A stretch of 64,000 nt of DNA from Gordonia sputi NBRC 100414 (GCF_000248055.1 NZ_BAFC01000117.1:1-64000), one strand, 5' to 3'; shown: positions 16,264 through 25,462, numbered from the stretch's first letter. Program-made: numbers and translations. The notes: generated by a model from the sequence alone, not told the origin.

Positions 16264-17181
16264 ATGACGACTCCAGGCGATCGCGACGCCCCTGCCGCCG
16301 GTGAATCCGACGCCGCTGAATCCGACGCCGCAGAATCCGACGCCGCAGAATCCGAAACTCCCACGGCATCCGACGCCTCTGCCGCGCAGCATCCCGCGTA
16401 CGGGGTGCTGCGCGAGGTGACGCCGTTCGCGTCGGTTCTGTTGTGCGACAACCCCGGAATGATGGAGCTCGACGGCACCAACACCTGGGTGCTGCGTGCT
16501 CCGGGAAGTGCCGAGTGCGTCGTCGTCGACCCCGGGCCGCGTAAGCGTAAGAAGCACGTCAAGCGCATCGCCGAGCAACCGGGAATCGCGTTGACGCTGA
16601 TCACGCACCGGCACGGTGACCACACCGGCGCGATCAAGGCGCTGCACAAGTACACCGGCGGGCCGACGCGGGCGCGGCTTGCCGAACACTCGCGTGGCGC
16701 AGCACCTCTCGCCGACCGCGAGGTCATCGAGGTCGCCGGGCTGAAGATCACGGTGCTGCACACGCCGGGGCACACCGGCGATTCGGTGAGCTTTCTCGTC
16801 GAGTGGGAGGACCAGCGCGCGGTTCTCACCGGCGACACGATCCTCGGAAGTGGCACCACCGTGCTGGATCCCAGCGACGGCACGCTGCGCGACTACCTGA
16901 ACTCGTTGAACCGGTTGATCGTCGAGGGTGAGGGTGCGACGCTACTGCCCGCGCATGGCCCCGACCATCCCGACCTCGGCCCTGTCGCGCGGTACTACAA
17001 GAAGCACCGCGAGGATCGGCTCGACCAGATCGTCGCCGCGCTCGACGACATGGGTGTCTCGGCGAAGAATGCGAAGCCCATGAAGGTGGTCCGCAAGGTC
17101 TACGCCGACGTCGACAAGAAGCTCTGGCCTGCCGCCCGTATGTCGGTCAAGGCGCAGTTGGACTACCTGAAGGCGACCTAG
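16264..17181 (+). CDS. MBL-fold metallohydrolase
   Basis: The 305-residue metallo-beta-lactamase-fold hydrolase has the zinc motif THRHGDHTGA (HxHxDH), HTPGHTGDS and LTGDTILG. It ends with a helical C-terminal domain (about 235-305) seen in LACTB2-like proteins. The first 45 residues are a disordered tail with an in-frame ESDAA repeat. The homologue Rv3677c lies in the same place in M. tuberculosis. The ATG at 16264 was chosen because upstream frame sequence is unlike protein. The substrate is unknown; RNA cleavage is known for LACTB2 but not shown for bacterial members. Confidence 0.87.
   Translation: MTTPGDRDAPAAGESDAAESDAAESDAAESETPTASDASAAQHPAYGVLREVTPFASVLLCDNPGMMELDGTNTWVLRAPGSAECVVVDPGPRKRKKHVKRIAEQPGIALTLITHRHGDHTGAIKALHKYTGGPTRARLAEHSRGAAPLADREVIEVAGLKITVLHTPGHTGDSVSFLVEWEDQRAVLTGDTILGSGTTVLDPSDGTLRDYLNSLNRLIVEGEGATLLPAHGPDHPDLGPVARYYKKHREDRLDQIVAALDDMGVSAKNAKPMKVVRKVYADVDKKLWPAARMSVKAQLDYLKAT
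16303..16347 (+). repeat. three in-frame 15-bp repeats in the MBL gene
   Basis: GAATCCGACGCCGCT/A is repeated three times and encodes ESDAA x3, continuing into ESE. It lies in a disordered N-terminal tail. Confidence 0.8.
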
Positions 17182-17208
17182 GAGGAACTGAAGCGTAGGA
17201 GAGCCGAA

Positions 17209-17883
17209 CTAGCGCGCGCGGCGCGCGAGTCGCTCGGAGTCGGCGATCAGGACGCTCTTGCCTTCGAGGCGCAGCCAGCCGCGCTGTGCGAAGTCGGCGA
17301 GCGCCTTGTTCACGGTTTCGCGGGATGCGCCGACGAGCTGGGCGATCTCTTCCTGCGTCAGGTCGTGGGTGACGCGCAGTGCGCCGCCCTCCTGGGTGCC
17401 GAAGCGCTGTGCGAGCTGCAGGAGCTGCTTGGCAACGCGTCCGGGGACGTCGGTGAAGATCAGGTCGGCGAGGTTGTTGTTGGTACGACGCAGGCGTCGG
17501 GCCAACACGCGCAGCAACTGCTCGGCGATCTCGGGGCGATCCTTGATCCAGGCGCGCAGCGCGTCGCGGTCCATCGACACGGCACGGACCTCGGTGACCG
17601 TGGTGGCCGACGACGTGCGCGGGCCCGGGTCGAAGATGGAGAGTTCGCCGAACATGTCGGACGGTCCCATGATGGTCAGCAGGTTCTCGCGTCCGTCGGG
17701 TGAGCGTCGTCCGACCTTCACCTTGCCCGACAGGATGATGTAGAGGCGGTCTCCCGGCTCTCCCTCATGGAAGATCACGTGTCCGCGCGGAAAATCCACG
17801 GGCTGTAGTTGCTTGGTCAGCGCCGCGACAGCGGAGGGCTCCACACCCTGGAAAATTCCCGCCCGCGCCAGTACTTCCTCCAC
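17209..17883 (-). CDS. crp: Crp/Fnr-family cAMP receptor (Crp/GlxR)
   Basis: This is a 224-residue global regulator. The N-terminal cyclic-nucleotide-binding domain contains the phosphate-binding cassette [17 protein letters not shown] (about 78-94). A long dimerisation helix and a C-terminal winged HTH follow ([21 protein letters not shown] as recognition region). It matches Rv3676 of M. tuberculosis and GlxR of corynebacteria in length and order. Divergent small and nth genes lie beyond. A class III cyclase (55745-57289) in the same window could supply cAMP, and Crp-like boxes lie upstream of acs and the whiB4-like gene. Confidence 0.93.
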   Translation of the reverse strand: MEEVLARAGIFQGVEPSAVAALTKQLQPVDFPRGHVIFHEGEPGDRLYIILSGKVKVGRRSPDGRENLLTIMGPSDMFGELSIFDPGPRTSSATTVTEVRAVSMDRDALRAWIKDRPEIAEQLLRVLARRLRRTNNNLADLIFTDVPGRVAKQLLQLAQRFGTQEGGALRVTHDLTQEEIAQLVGASRETVNKALADFAQRGWLRLEGKSVLIADSERLARRAR

Positions 17884-18121
17884 CTAAGGAACCTTTCTCA
17901 TCAGCCGCGTGAACGACACACGCACTCAGCAACGCTACTCTCGCCCTGAAGCATATGTGTTGGATGGGTCACTAGCGCCACTTTGGGGCCGTGTTGCGCG
18001 TGCTGAATTGATGTTCCGGCGCGGCAGTGTGAATTGTTCGGGATCACCTGGGGAGCGCGTGCTCACCGAGAGTTCGACGACGTCGACGTGGTTGCCCACG
18101 AGAGTCGGACGGCGGTCGCGC

Positions 18122-18334
18122 TCAGCTCGCGCGACGCTCGCGCAGCTCGTCGAGCGCTGCGGGAAAACCGTCCCTGGCCAGCGTGTCCACGTGCTGGGAC
18201 TCGGCCGATTGCAGAAACTCCTCGACGTTGTCGCGGGAGACGCTGAGCCGGTCCGTGTGGTGCTGAACCTTCTCCATCGCGAGTGCGAAAAGCATCAACA
18301 CAGCAGGGAAGAGCAGTGCGGCGAGTCCTTGCAT
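18122..18334 (-). CDS. small single-pass membrane protein
   Basis: A 70-residue frame starts MQGLAALLFPAVLMLFALAM, one hydrophobic helix, followed by a charged tail (EKVQHHTDRLS ... LDELRERRAS). It lies between crp and nth, where M. tuberculosis also has a small membrane protein gene (Rv3675), though similarity was not testable here. A start at 18370 would add 12 residues. No strong ribosome site is visible. It is a moderately supported gene of unknown function. Confidence 0.55.
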   Translation of the reverse strand: MQGLAALLFPAVLMLFALAMEKVQHHTDRLSVSRDNVEEFLQSAESQHVDTLARDGFPAALDELRERRAS

Positions 18335-18451
18335 ACCGATCAGTAAACACCGACCGCCGACGAGGCTCATAACTGGAATCGTCGCCTTCACTGACTTGTT
18401 ATCAAGCCGTCGCCACCGACCTGGTCGGAGTCGATCGCTAACCTGAAGCGT

Positions 18452-19210
18452 GTGAGTGCACGTAAGTCGGCAGCGGGAGCCAGGACGGAAACCCATCTCG
18501 GTCTGGTTCGCCGTGCACGCCGCATGAACCGTGAACTCAAGGTCGCGTTCCCACACGTGTACTGCGAGTTGGACTTCACCAACCCGCTCGAATTGTCCGT
18601 CGCGACCATCCTGTCGGCGCAGTGCACCGACGTCCGCGTGAACCAGGTGACGCCCGCGCTGTTCGCCAAATACCGCACCGCCGCCGACTACGCGGGGGCC
18701 GATCGCACCGAACTCGAGGAGATGATTCGCTCGACGGGCTTCTACCGGAACAAGGCCAACTCGATCATCGGGCTGGGGCAGGCGCTCGTCGAACGTTTCG
18801 ACTCCACGGTGCCGCACACCCTGAAAGAGCTGGTCAGCCTGCCCGGGTTCGGTCGCAAGACCGCCAACGTCATACTCGGCAACGCCTTCGACATCCCGGG
18901 CATCACCGTCGACACCCACTTCTCGCGTCTCGTGCAGCGATGGGGATGGACCACCGAAACCGATCCGGTCAAGATCGAGCACGCCGTCGGAGAGCTCTTC
19001 GAGCGCAAGGAGTGGACCAACCTCTCGCATCGCGTGATCTTCCACGGCAGGCGCGTGTGTCATGCGCGCAAGCCTGCGTGTGGTGTCTGTGTGCTCGCGC
19101 ACGACTGTCCGTCCGTCGGACTCGGTCCGATGGCCAAAGCTGAGGCGGCAAAGCTCGTGAAGGGTCCGGAAACCGACCACATCCTCGAGCTCGCAGGGAT
19201 CTCCGCGTAG
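18452..19210 (+). CDS. nth: endonuclease III (DNA glycosylase/AP lyase)
   Basis: The 252-residue base-excision repair enzyme removes oxidised pyrimidines. The helix-hairpin-helix motif [11 protein letters not shown] carries the catalytic Lys, the catalytic Asp is in VDTHFSRL, and the four [4Fe-4S] cysteines are in the order C-x6-C-x2-C-x5-C ([17 protein letters not shown]). The N-terminal extension of about 20 residues is basic. The stop overlaps the GTG of the thioredoxin gene by one base, which opens a four-gene operon nth-tlpA-nudix-marP. Confidence 0.95.
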   Translation: MSARKSAAGARTETHLGLVRRARRMNRELKVAFPHVYCELDFTNPLELSVATILSAQCTDVRVNQVTPALFAKYRTAADYAGADRTELEEMIRSTGFYRNKANSIIGLGQALVERFDSTVPHTLKELVSLPGFGRKTANVILGNAFDIPGITVDTHFSRLVQRWGWTTETDPVKIEHAVGELFERKEWTNLSHRVIFHGRRVCHARKPACGVCVLAHDCPSVGLGPMAKAEAAKLVKGPETDHILELAGISA

Positions 19211-19956
19211 TGGGCACATCCGCGACGACGTCGGGCCCAGACGCACCGACCCCGCACGACGACCCGCCACCGCAGCGTCGACGCAGCCGTTTTCCGGCGT
19301 CGTTGCGCTGGACGCTGGTGTTCTTCGTCGTCATGGTCGCGTTGATCGTCGCCATCTGGCCGCGCGATTCGGGATCGTCGAACAACCTCGGCTCGCCGAC
19401 CGACAGCTCCGGTGTCGCGGCGGTCCCCGACGCGAATGTCGACGACGCCACGCTCGCCAAGGCCCGCGCCGACGCCACCGTCGAACCGTGCCCGAACAGC
19501 GGGTTGCCGGAATCGTCTGGAGGGGCACTGGCGGGGGTCGTCGCGCCGTGTCTGGCAACCGGCAACGCCTACAACCTCGGGGCCGGAACCGCCGGGAAGC
19601 CTGTGCTCATCAATATGTGGGCGGTGTGGTGCCTGCCGTGTCGGCGCGAACTGCCGGTACTCGCCGAGTACGCGCGGCGCGCGGGCGATCGGGTTACGGT
19701 GCTCACCGTGCATGCCGAACAGGGCGCGGGGAATCCGTTCGCGGTCTTGACGTTCCTGCGCGAGGTCGGCGTCCATCTCCCGACGGTCCTCGACGTCGAC
19801 GGCAAGGTCGCGGCGGCACTTCGGGCACCGAGGGTCTTCCCGTCGACCATCCTGCTCCGCGCCGACGGAACCATTGCCACAACACTTCCCAAGGAGTTCG
19901 GCAGCGTCGACGAGGTCGCCGACGCCGTGCGCGACGCCACCGGTGTCGCCACGTGA
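19210..19956 (+). CDS. TlpA/ResA-like membrane-anchored thioredoxin
   Basis: The 248-residue protein has a cytoplasmic proline-rich tail, one membrane helix (about 37-55) and an extracytoplasmic thioredoxin domain. The domain has active site WAVWCLPCRRELPVL (CxxC) and a cis-Pro region RVFPSTILL. It probably reduces or forms disulfides in exported proteins or supports cytochrome c maturation. It overlaps nth by 1 bp and the Nudix gene by 4 bp. The homologue in M. tuberculosis is Rv3673c. Confidence 0.9.
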   Translation: MGTSATTSGPDAPTPHDDPPPQRRRSRFPASLRWTLVFFVVMVALIVAIWPRDSGSSNNLGSPTDSSGVAAVPDANVDDATLAKARADATVEPCPNSGLPESSGGALAGVVAPCLATGNAYNLGAGTAGKPVLINMWAVWCLPCRRELPVLAEYARRAGDRVTVLTVHAEQGAGNPFAVLTFLREVGVHLPTVLDVDGKVAAALRAPRVFPSTILLRADGTIATTLPKEFGSVDEVADAVRDATGVAT

Positions 19957-20804
19957 CGCGCACCGAACAGCCGTCGCAGGAGCCGCACGTCGGGCAGCTG
20001 GTCGACACAGCGCAGATCCCGCCGTGGCTGCGGCAGCTCACCGGCAATGTCTCGGCCGTGACCGACAGCGTGCTCGATCGCGGTGGTGACCGCTCCCGCT
20101 GGGCGTCGATGCTGCGGCGCGACCGGCGCGCGGCGTCGGTGCTGATCTTGTTCTCCGGCTCGTGGGACGTCGATCCCGACTATCCGGGTGGTCTGCCCGC
20201 CGACGCACAGGTGCTGCTCACCGAGCGTGCCCCGACGTTGCGCCAGCACAGCGGGCAGGTGGCTTTCCCCGGCGGCTCGTTCGATCCGGGCGACGACTAT
20301 CCGGTCGGCACTGCGCTGCGCGAAGCCACCGAGGAGACCGGACTCGAGGCGAGCAGCGTCGACGTCCTCGCCAATCTGCCGAGCTTTCCCGTGCCCGTCT
20401 CGAACTTCGAAGTGACCCCGGTTGTCGCGCACTGGCGTGAACCGGGACCGGTCGGCGTCGTCGACGCCGGCGAGACGTCGCGTGTTGTGCGCGTGAATCT
20501 GCGCGAGATGTTGGCACCGCAGAACCGTTTTCAGGTGCAGCGTTCGGTGCTCGGTGCCCGCGCTTACCGCGGTCCCGCATTCTTCGTCGACGGACTTCTG
20601 GTGTGGGGTTTCACCGGCGGGCTCCTCGCGGCGATCAGCGATGCGTCGGGGTGGGACGTCCCGTGGAACCACGACGACGTCCGCCCGCTCGAGGAGGCGA
20701 TCGCGCGCGCGGGATCGCCTCAGCTGAGCGGATTTCCGACGCTGCGCCGCGCGGCTGATCCCGGCGACGGCGATACCGATGCGTCCGAGGATGCCGCCCG
20801 GTGA
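19953..20804 (+). CDS. Nudix hydrolase, CoA pyrophosphatase type
   Basis: The 283-residue protein has a CoA-type Nudix box, FPGGSFDPGDD followed by ALREATEETGLE, preceded by the LLTERAPTLRQHSGQ segment that marks the CoA/NADH-diphosphatase (NudL-like) group. A C-terminal stretch (about 225-283) is Ala/Asp-rich. The GTG start overlaps the thioredoxin stop (GTGA); the longer frame further upstream is antisense-like shadow sequence. The gene overlaps marP in the same way. The homologue is Rv3672c. Confidence 0.88.
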   Translation: MTRTEQPSQEPHVGQLVDTAQIPPWLRQLTGNVSAVTDSVLDRGGDRSRWASMLRRDRRAASVLILFSGSWDVDPDYPGGLPADAQVLLTERAPTLRQHSGQVAFPGGSFDPGDDYPVGTALREATEETGLEASSVDVLANLPSFPVPVSNFEVTPVVAHWREPGPVGVVDAGETSRVVRVNLREMLAPQNRFQVQRSVLGARAYRGPAFFVDGLLVWGFTGGLLAAISDASGWDVPWNHDDVRPLEEAIARAGSPQLSGFPTLRRAADPGDGDTDASEDAAR

Positions 20805-22003
20805 GCGGATCGACATGGGTTGACGTGATCGTCATCGTGCTCGCACTGCTGGCCGCGCTCAGTGGGTGGCGGCAGGGCGCGGTGGCGTCGGGACTGGCGG
20901 TCGTCGGCGTGATTCTGGGCGCGGTGGCAGGCATTTTGATTGCGCCCCACATACTTTCACGTATCGACGACCGAAGTATGCGGCTCGTCGTCGGGGTTGC
21001 GCTGCTCGTGGTGCTGGTCATCATAGGCGAGACGTCGGGCATGGTGCTCGGACGAGCGGCCCGCGGCGGTATCAGGTCGACGGCGCTGCGGCACGTCGAC
21101 AGCGTGATCGGACTGATGCTGCAGGTCATCGCGGTGTTGGTTGCGGCCTGGCTGCTGGCGATTCCGCTCGGACGTGCGTCGTCGCCCGAAATCGCAAGCG
21201 CGGTGCGCGGATCCACGATTCTGCGCGGTGTCGATTCCGTCGCCCCGACGTGGCTGCGCGATTTCCCGACCCGCGAACTCGGACCGATGCTCGACGATTC
21301 GGGTCTGCCCGAGGTGATCGGCCCCTTCGTGCAGACTCCGGTGGCGAACGTCGACCCACCCGACACGTCGCTGGAGAATTCCGCGGTGGTGTCGCGGGTA
21401 CAGCCGAGCGTGGTGAAGATCGAGGGTGTTGCCCCGAGTTGCCAGCAGGCGTTGGAGGGCAGCGGATTCGTCGTGTCGCCCGAGCGGGTCATGACCAACG
21501 CGCACGTCGTCGCCGGAACCCGCCGACTGACGGTGCAGACCGAGGGCGGCGACTCGCTGGCCGCCAAGGTGGTGCTCTTCGACAGCCGCACTGACATCGC
21601 GGTCCTCGACGTTCCCGGATTACGCGCCAAGGCACTGCAATTCGACGACTCGTCGGCGAAGCCGGGAGCCGACGCCATCGTGCTCGGCTATCCCGAGGCC
21701 GGCCCGTTCACGTCGACCGCGGTGCGGGTGCGCGAGACGATCAACCTGTCGGGACCCGACATCTATCGGACCAACCAGGTGCTGCGCGAGGTGTACACGG
21801 TGCGTGGCACCATCCGCCAGGGCAACTCCGGCGGGCCTATGATCGACCCGGACGGCGACGTGCTCGGCGTCGTATTCGGTGCCGCCGAGGACACTGCCGA
21901 CAACACCGGCTTCGTGCTCACCGCCAAGCAGGTGAAGTCCGACCTCGACGCCTCCGAGCGCCGCACCGCGCGCGTGAGCACGGGCGAGTGCGTGCACTCC
22001 TGA
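20801..22003 (+). CDS. marP: MarP-type membrane serine protease
   Basis: The 400-residue protein has four N-terminal membrane helices (about 5-25, 32-52, 63-80, 103-121; CvpA-like) and a periplasmic trypsin-like protease domain. The catalytic triad is visible: His in TNAHVVAG, Asp in SRTDIAVLDV and Ser in RQGNSGGPM. Two cysteines (one in APSCQQAL, one in the C-terminal GECVHS) could form the stabilising disulfide known from MarP. In M. tuberculosis (Rv3671c) it is needed for acid resistance and activates the hydrolase RipA. The operon setting is the same there. Confidence 0.93.
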   Translation: MSGSTWVDVIVIVLALLAALSGWRQGAVASGLAVVGVILGAVAGILIAPHILSRIDDRSMRLVVGVALLVVLVIIGETSGMVLGRAARGGIRSTALRHVDSVIGLMLQVIAVLVAAWLLAIPLGRASSPEIASAVRGSTILRGVDSVAPTWLRDFPTRELGPMLDDSGLPEVIGPFVQTPVANVDPPDTSLENSAVVSRVQPSVVKIEGVAPSCQQALEGSGFVVSPERVMTNAHVVAGTRRLTVQTEGGDSLAAKVVLFDSRTDIAVLDVPGLRAKALQFDDSSAKPGADAIVLGYPEAGPFTSTAVRVRETINLSGPDIYRTNQVLREVYTVRGTIRQGNSGGPMIDPDGDVLGVVFGAAEDTADNTGFVLTAKQVKSDLDASERRTARVSTGECVHS

Positions 22004-22050
22004 CGCACGCTCGGCCGCAGGAAGCGCACTGTCGGCGAGGGTGTGCGGTC

Positions 22051-22103
22051 GACTGTGCGCCCGAGCCTGCCGACTGTGCGCTCGAGTCTGCCGACGGTGC
22101 GCC
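22051..22103. repeat. 2.5 tandem 21-bp repeats between marP and the EphE-like gene
   Basis: GACTGTGCGCCCGAGCCTGCC (split as 22051-22071), a copy with two changes at 22072-22092 and a partial copy at 22093-22103 lie between two convergent genes. No hairpin with a T-run was seen. Confidence 0.7.
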
Positions 22104-22122
22104 GCGGAACGTCGAACGTGCG

Positions 22123-23085
22123 CTAGTTGTCGCGGCCGGTGCCGGCGAGGAGGTCGCCGAGCAGCTTGCTGACCTCGCTCGGCCGCTCCTGGTGGGCGAA
22201 GTGGCCGCTGCCGGGGATGGGGCGGTAGTCGAAGTCCGAGGCCCATTCGGCACTGGCACCAACTGATTCGTCGGTGATGTAGGGATCGTCGACGCCGCGC
22301 ACCGCGAGGACCGGGATGGACAGCCGCTTCTCCATGAGGTCCATGAACCGGACGCCGTCGGGTCGAAATTGCGACCGGAACACCCAGCGCTGGTACTCCA
22401 GGCTGCAGTGTGCGGCGCCGGGAATCTGGATCGCGGATCGGTTCTTGTCGACGGCGTCGGTGTAGTCGTCGGTGTCCTGCCATGCGAGCCCCGACCGCTC
22501 GGCGAAGTATTCGCCGATGAATGCGCCGTTGTGTCGGGTCAGTCGTCGCTCGGCCATGCGCGGCACCTGGTTGCTCAAGAAGTTTCCGAGAAACGACGAC
22601 CGCTGCTCGGCGTCGCGCAACACGTCGCGCCGCAAAACCCGCGGATGAGGTGAGGAGATGACCGCGATCGCGCTCACCGCACGTGGGTGCAGCGTGGCGG
22701 TCGCCCAGCATGCCAGCCCGCCGTCGGCGTGGCCGATGAGCGTCGCGGACGTATGCCCGAGCGCGCGCACGAGGCCGTTGGTGTCGCCTGCCAGGGTCCA
22801 ACCGTCGTAACCGCGAGGAGGTTTGTCGCTGTCGCCGTAGCCGCGCAGATCCACCGCGACAGCTCGGTAACCGGCCTCGGTCAGGTCGGCCAGTTGGTGC
22901 CGCCAACTCCACCAGAACTCACCGAAACCGTGAAGCAGCAAGGCGAGTGGGCGGTCTGGATCTTCCGACGACGTACCCGGACCGTCGGCCTCGACCGCGT
23001 GGAACCGCACCCCGTTGGCGCGAACGTCGAGATGACGCCAGGGCCCGGCGAACCGGACACTGGACGGGTCGGGGGCTGCGGCCAA
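22123..23085 (-). CDS. ephE: alpha/beta hydrolase, epoxide-hydrolase-like (EphE)
   Basis: The 320-residue protein has the oxyanion motif LLHGFGEFWWSWRHQ, the nucleophile elbow GHADGG (Asp, as in epoxide hydrolases and dehalogenases, in place of Ser), a cap domain (about 150-240) and a C-terminal catalytic His in GSGHFAHQERP. A TTG start at 23085, three bases after the stop of the upstream gene and with GAGG nearby, implies translational coupling. The position matches Rv3670 (ephE). The true substrate is unknown. Confidence 0.85.
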   Translation of the reverse strand: MAAAPDPSSVRFAGPWRHLDVRANGVRFHAVEADGPGTSSEDPDRPLALLLHGFGEFWWSWRHQLADLTEAGYRAVAVDLRGYGDSDKPPRGYDGWTLAGDTNGLVRALGHTSATLIGHADGGLACWATATLHPRAVSAIAVISSPHPRVLRRDVLRDAEQRSSFLGNFLSNQVPRMAERRLTRHNGAFIGEYFAERSGLAWQDTDDYTDAVDKNRSAIQIPGAAHCSLEYQRWVFRSQFRPDGVRFMDLMEKRLSIPVLAVRGVDDPYITDESVGASAEWASDFDYRPIPGSGHFAHQERPSEVSKLLGDLLAGTGRDN

Positions 23086-23088
23086 ATC

Positions 23089-23622
23089 TCAGGCCTCGCG
23101 TGCGGGCGGTATCGCAGGATGACTGCCGCCGTGTCCGAGCGACGAGCCGGGGCCGTCCTCGTGGCGGCCCGGCAACACGGTCTGCACTTCCTTGACGCTG
23201 CTGATCGTCTTCTTCGGACCGCGGACTCGCTTGAACACTAGGTAGCCGACGAACGCTGCGATCAGCGTGATGACAACGAGGATCGCGAACACGATCAGGA
23301 ACGCGAGCCAGCGCGAGACCCACTCGTCGAGCAGTTCGGCGAGGAAGAAGAAGAAAAAGAAGCTCGCGTACAGAGCCATCACGCCCGCCACGATCAGCAG
23401 AGCGGTGCCCGTCCCCGCCTTCTTCGCGTCGTCGACAAGCTCCGCCTTGGCCAGCGCGACCTCGGACCGGAACAGCGTCGAGACACTCGCGGTGGCGTTC
23501 TTGACCAGGCTTCCGACGCTGGCTTCGCCGGACGAATCGCGGTCGGCGTCGCTCAGCGGAATCGACGGTGTCTTGCCCCCTGCGTTGCGGTAGTCGGACC
23601 GGCCGGACTCGTTTCCACTCAC
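23089..23622 (-). CDS. phage-holin-family (PhhE-like) membrane protein
   Basis: The 177-residue protein has a disordered, charged N-terminus, an amphipathic segment (SVSTLFRSEVALAKAELVDDAKKAG) and two membrane helices (about 80-102 and 110-132). This is the layout of the actinobacterial 'phage holin family' proteins, which are not known to lyse cells. GGAGGAT precedes the GTG at 23622, which is preferred to the ATG at 23664. It is followed directly by the EphE-like hydrolase, as in mycobacteria (Rv3669/Rv3670). Confidence 0.85.
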   Translation of the reverse strand: MSGNESGRSDYRNAGGKTPSIPLSDADRDSSGEASVGSLVKNATASVSTLFRSEVALAKAELVDDAKKAGTGTALLIVAGVMALYASFFFFFFLAELLDEWVSRWLAFLIVFAILVVITLIAAFVGYLVFKRVRGPKKTISSVKEVQTVLPGRHEDGPGSSLGHGGSHPAIPPAREA

Positions 23623-23727
23623 AGCATCCTCCGTCTTTGGCGTTCTCCTGCCATATGTTGCCATGCGCGGGTCTTCGCGGTTGTGCCCGCCGCCACGACG
23701 ACGTGGTGTGGCGGCGGGTCGACCCGG

Positions 23728-24726
23728 TCAGGAGCGGTGTTGTCGCAGCGTGGCGAGTGCGGCCACCGCAGGATCGCGGTCATCGGTGTGCGCGTCGAGG
23801 ATGTGCGCGGCCACCTCGCCCGGCAGGTCGACGAGTGCCTGGGCGAGTCTGCTGCGGGCCTGCGGATCGACGTGGTCGCTGTCGAGGAGTCGGCCGAGTT
23901 CTGTCGCGATCTCGTCGGCGGTTGCTGAGGTGTGAGCGAGGTCGCGGATCGCATCGGCGGCGTCGACGTCATGACCGCCGTCGACGACCATGTCGATCAA
24001 CCGCGGAAGCATGGCTGTGTCACCCCGCAGTGCGAGGGCGAGCGACGCGGCATCGGCGACGGCGCGGTCGGAGTCGTGGAGTGCGCGCCGCAGCAATTCG
24101 ACGGACGTGTCGGTGCTCAGCTTCGTGATCGCCGAGACCGCACGGCGTCGGATCTCGGGGTCTGCGGAGTCGAGACCCGTAGCGAGTGCGGCCTCGGCGG
24201 CCGGATCCGCGGAGTTGGCGAGCGCCCAGACGAGGGTGCCGGCGACATTCGTATCGGGCTCGGCCAGAACGGCTTTCGCGAGCGCCTCCGGCGAGAGTCG
24301 ACCGTCGTGCGCGGTCAGTGCGGCTCGTTGGCGGAGCGCCGCGGAGTCGGAGTCGAGGTCGTGGAGGAGTTTCACCGAGTTCAGCACGTCTTCCCAGTCG
24401 GTCGGCGCGGCGTCGGCGATGCGGGTCAGGAGCGTGAGCAACTCGGTCTCGCGCGAGAGTCGTTGGCGCGTCTGCGCGATGAGCTCGTCGACCATGTCTG
24501 CGGGCTCGGCAGTCCCCGGGGTGTCCAGCAGTGTCTTGATGCCTGCCAACGGCACTCCGAGCGCGCGCAGTCCGACGACGCGGAACAGTCGCGCGATGTC
24601 GTCGGGGGAGTAGTCGCGGTAACCGCCCGCGGTGCGGGTCGCCGGCCGCACCAGCCCGAGCCGGTCGTAGTGCCGCAGCATCCGGACGCTGACGCCCGAA
24701 TGCCGCGACACCTCACCGATCAGCAT
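23728..24726 (-). CDS. MerR-family regulator fused to HEAT repeats
   Basis: The 332-residue protein joins a MerR winged-helix domain (about 1-70: LIGEVSRHSGVSVRMLRHYDRLGL and GYRDYSPDDIARL) and dimerisation coiled coil (about 75-115) to a C-terminal array of alpha-helical HEAT-like repeats (about 130-330: DPAAEAALATGL, DSADPEIRRRAVSAI and others). In MerR proteins the C-terminal part senses the signal, so HEAT repeats here may bind a protein or peptide. The ATG at 24726 overlaps the upstream HEAT gene by 14 bp. The dyad before that gene is probably its operator. Confidence 0.88.
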   Translation of the reverse strand: MLIGEVSRHSGVSVRMLRHYDRLGLVRPATRTAGGYRDYSPDDIARLFRVVGLRALGVPLAGIKTLLDTPGTAEPADMVDELIAQTRQRLSRETELLTLLTRIADAAPTDWEDVLNSVKLLHDLDSDSAALRQRAALTAHDGRLSPEALAKAVLAEPDTNVAGTLVWALANSADPAAEAALATGLDSADPEIRRRAVSAITKLSTDTSVELLRRALHDSDRAVADAASLALALRGDTAMLPRLIDMVVDGGHDVDAADAIRDLAHTSATADEIATELGRLLDSDHVDPQARSRLAQALVDLPGEVAAHILDAHTDDRDPAVAALATLRQHRS

Positions 24727-25369
24727 CGTCGATGCGGACGGGTGCACCGCGCAGTGTCAGTGCGCGCCTTGCCTGTTCGACCGCGTCGGCGAAGTCGCCG
24801 TCCGGGTCGTTCATCAGGTGCCGGGTGGCGTCGGCGTGAAGGCGCACTGCTTCGGGGCCGCTTGTGCTCGCCGCGTCGAGAACGCCGGTTGCGGCCTCGC
24901 CGAGCGCGCTCAGCGCACGACTGAGACTGCGCTGCACCTCCCGGTTGCCGCGGCCGAGTTCGGCGGCCAGGGCGGCTGCGAGATCGGAGACGTCCTCATC
25001 GGAAACGAGCGCCACCGCCGTCCGCCACGCGGTCCGGGCCACGTCGTCGTCTGGATCGTGCAGTAGGCCCATGACGTGCGGATAGACACTGCGATCGCCG
25101 ATCTTCGACAGCGTGTGCAACGCCTGACTGCGAGCCTGCGCCGACGTCGAATCCAACTCCGCGACCACTCGCGGCACCGTCGCTGCGTGCGGCGTCCGAG
25201 TGAGTGCCCAGGTCAGCATGTCGCGGACGAAGAAGTCGGGTTCAACGCCGCTCCGGTGCACCAGCGCGTCGACCAGCGCTGGCTCGGGTTCGGTCCCCGC
25301 CGCCAGTGCTGCCCGCAGCCGAATCGACGAATCCGGCGCCGACAGCGCGTCGATCAGTGTCTGAGTCAT
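24713..25369 (-). CDS. HEAT-repeat protein
   Basis: The 218-residue soluble protein is built from repeated helical pairs (SIRLRAALAAG, FFVRDMLTWALTR, QARSQALHTLSKIGD, DVARTAWRTAVAL). The ATG at 25369 is preceded by GGAGGTGATC, a full anti-Shine-Dalgarno match. Its stop overlaps the start of the MerR-HEAT gene, so the two products are probably co-expressed and may bind each other or the same ligand. No enzyme motif is seen. A MerR-type dyad lies 29-52 bp upstream of its start codon. Confidence 0.8.
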   Translation of the reverse strand: MTQTLIDALSAPDSSIRLRAALAAGTEPEPALVDALVHRSGVEPDFFVRDMLTWALTRTPHAATVPRVVAELDSTSAQARSQALHTLSKIGDRSVYPHVMGLLHDPDDDVARTAWRTAVALVSDEDVSDLAAALAAELGRGNREVQRSLSRALSALGEAATGVLDAASTSGPEAVRLHADATRHLMNDPDGDFADAVEQARRALTLRGAPVRIDDADR

Positions 25370-25397
25370 CGTGATCACCTCCGCGACCGGAGTCAAA

Positions 25398-25421
25398 ACC
25401 CTGTCACCGTGTCAGGGTCAA
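25398..25421 (-). promoter_or_regulatory. MerR-type operator/promoter of the HEAT/MerR operon
   Basis: On the minus strand a -35-like TTGACC (25421-25416) runs into a 21-bp dyad (25418-25398) with arms ACCCTGACAC and GTGACAGGGT, matched at 9 of 10 pairs. This is the usual MerR arrangement, with the operator placed within a long spacer. The -10 is not clear. Confidence 0.65.
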
Positions 25422-25462
25422 GAGCAAGGCCGCCGGGACAACGAGTCTCCAGACGCAGCTCA

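Noticed and set aside
17909-18346. 145-codon plus-strand frame between crp and nth
   Set aside because: Arg/Ser-rich composition, no ribosome site, and it runs opposite the small membrane protein frame.
22051-22103. Terminator between marP and the EphE-like gene
   Set aside because: The sequence is a direct tandem repeat, without a strong hairpin or T-run.
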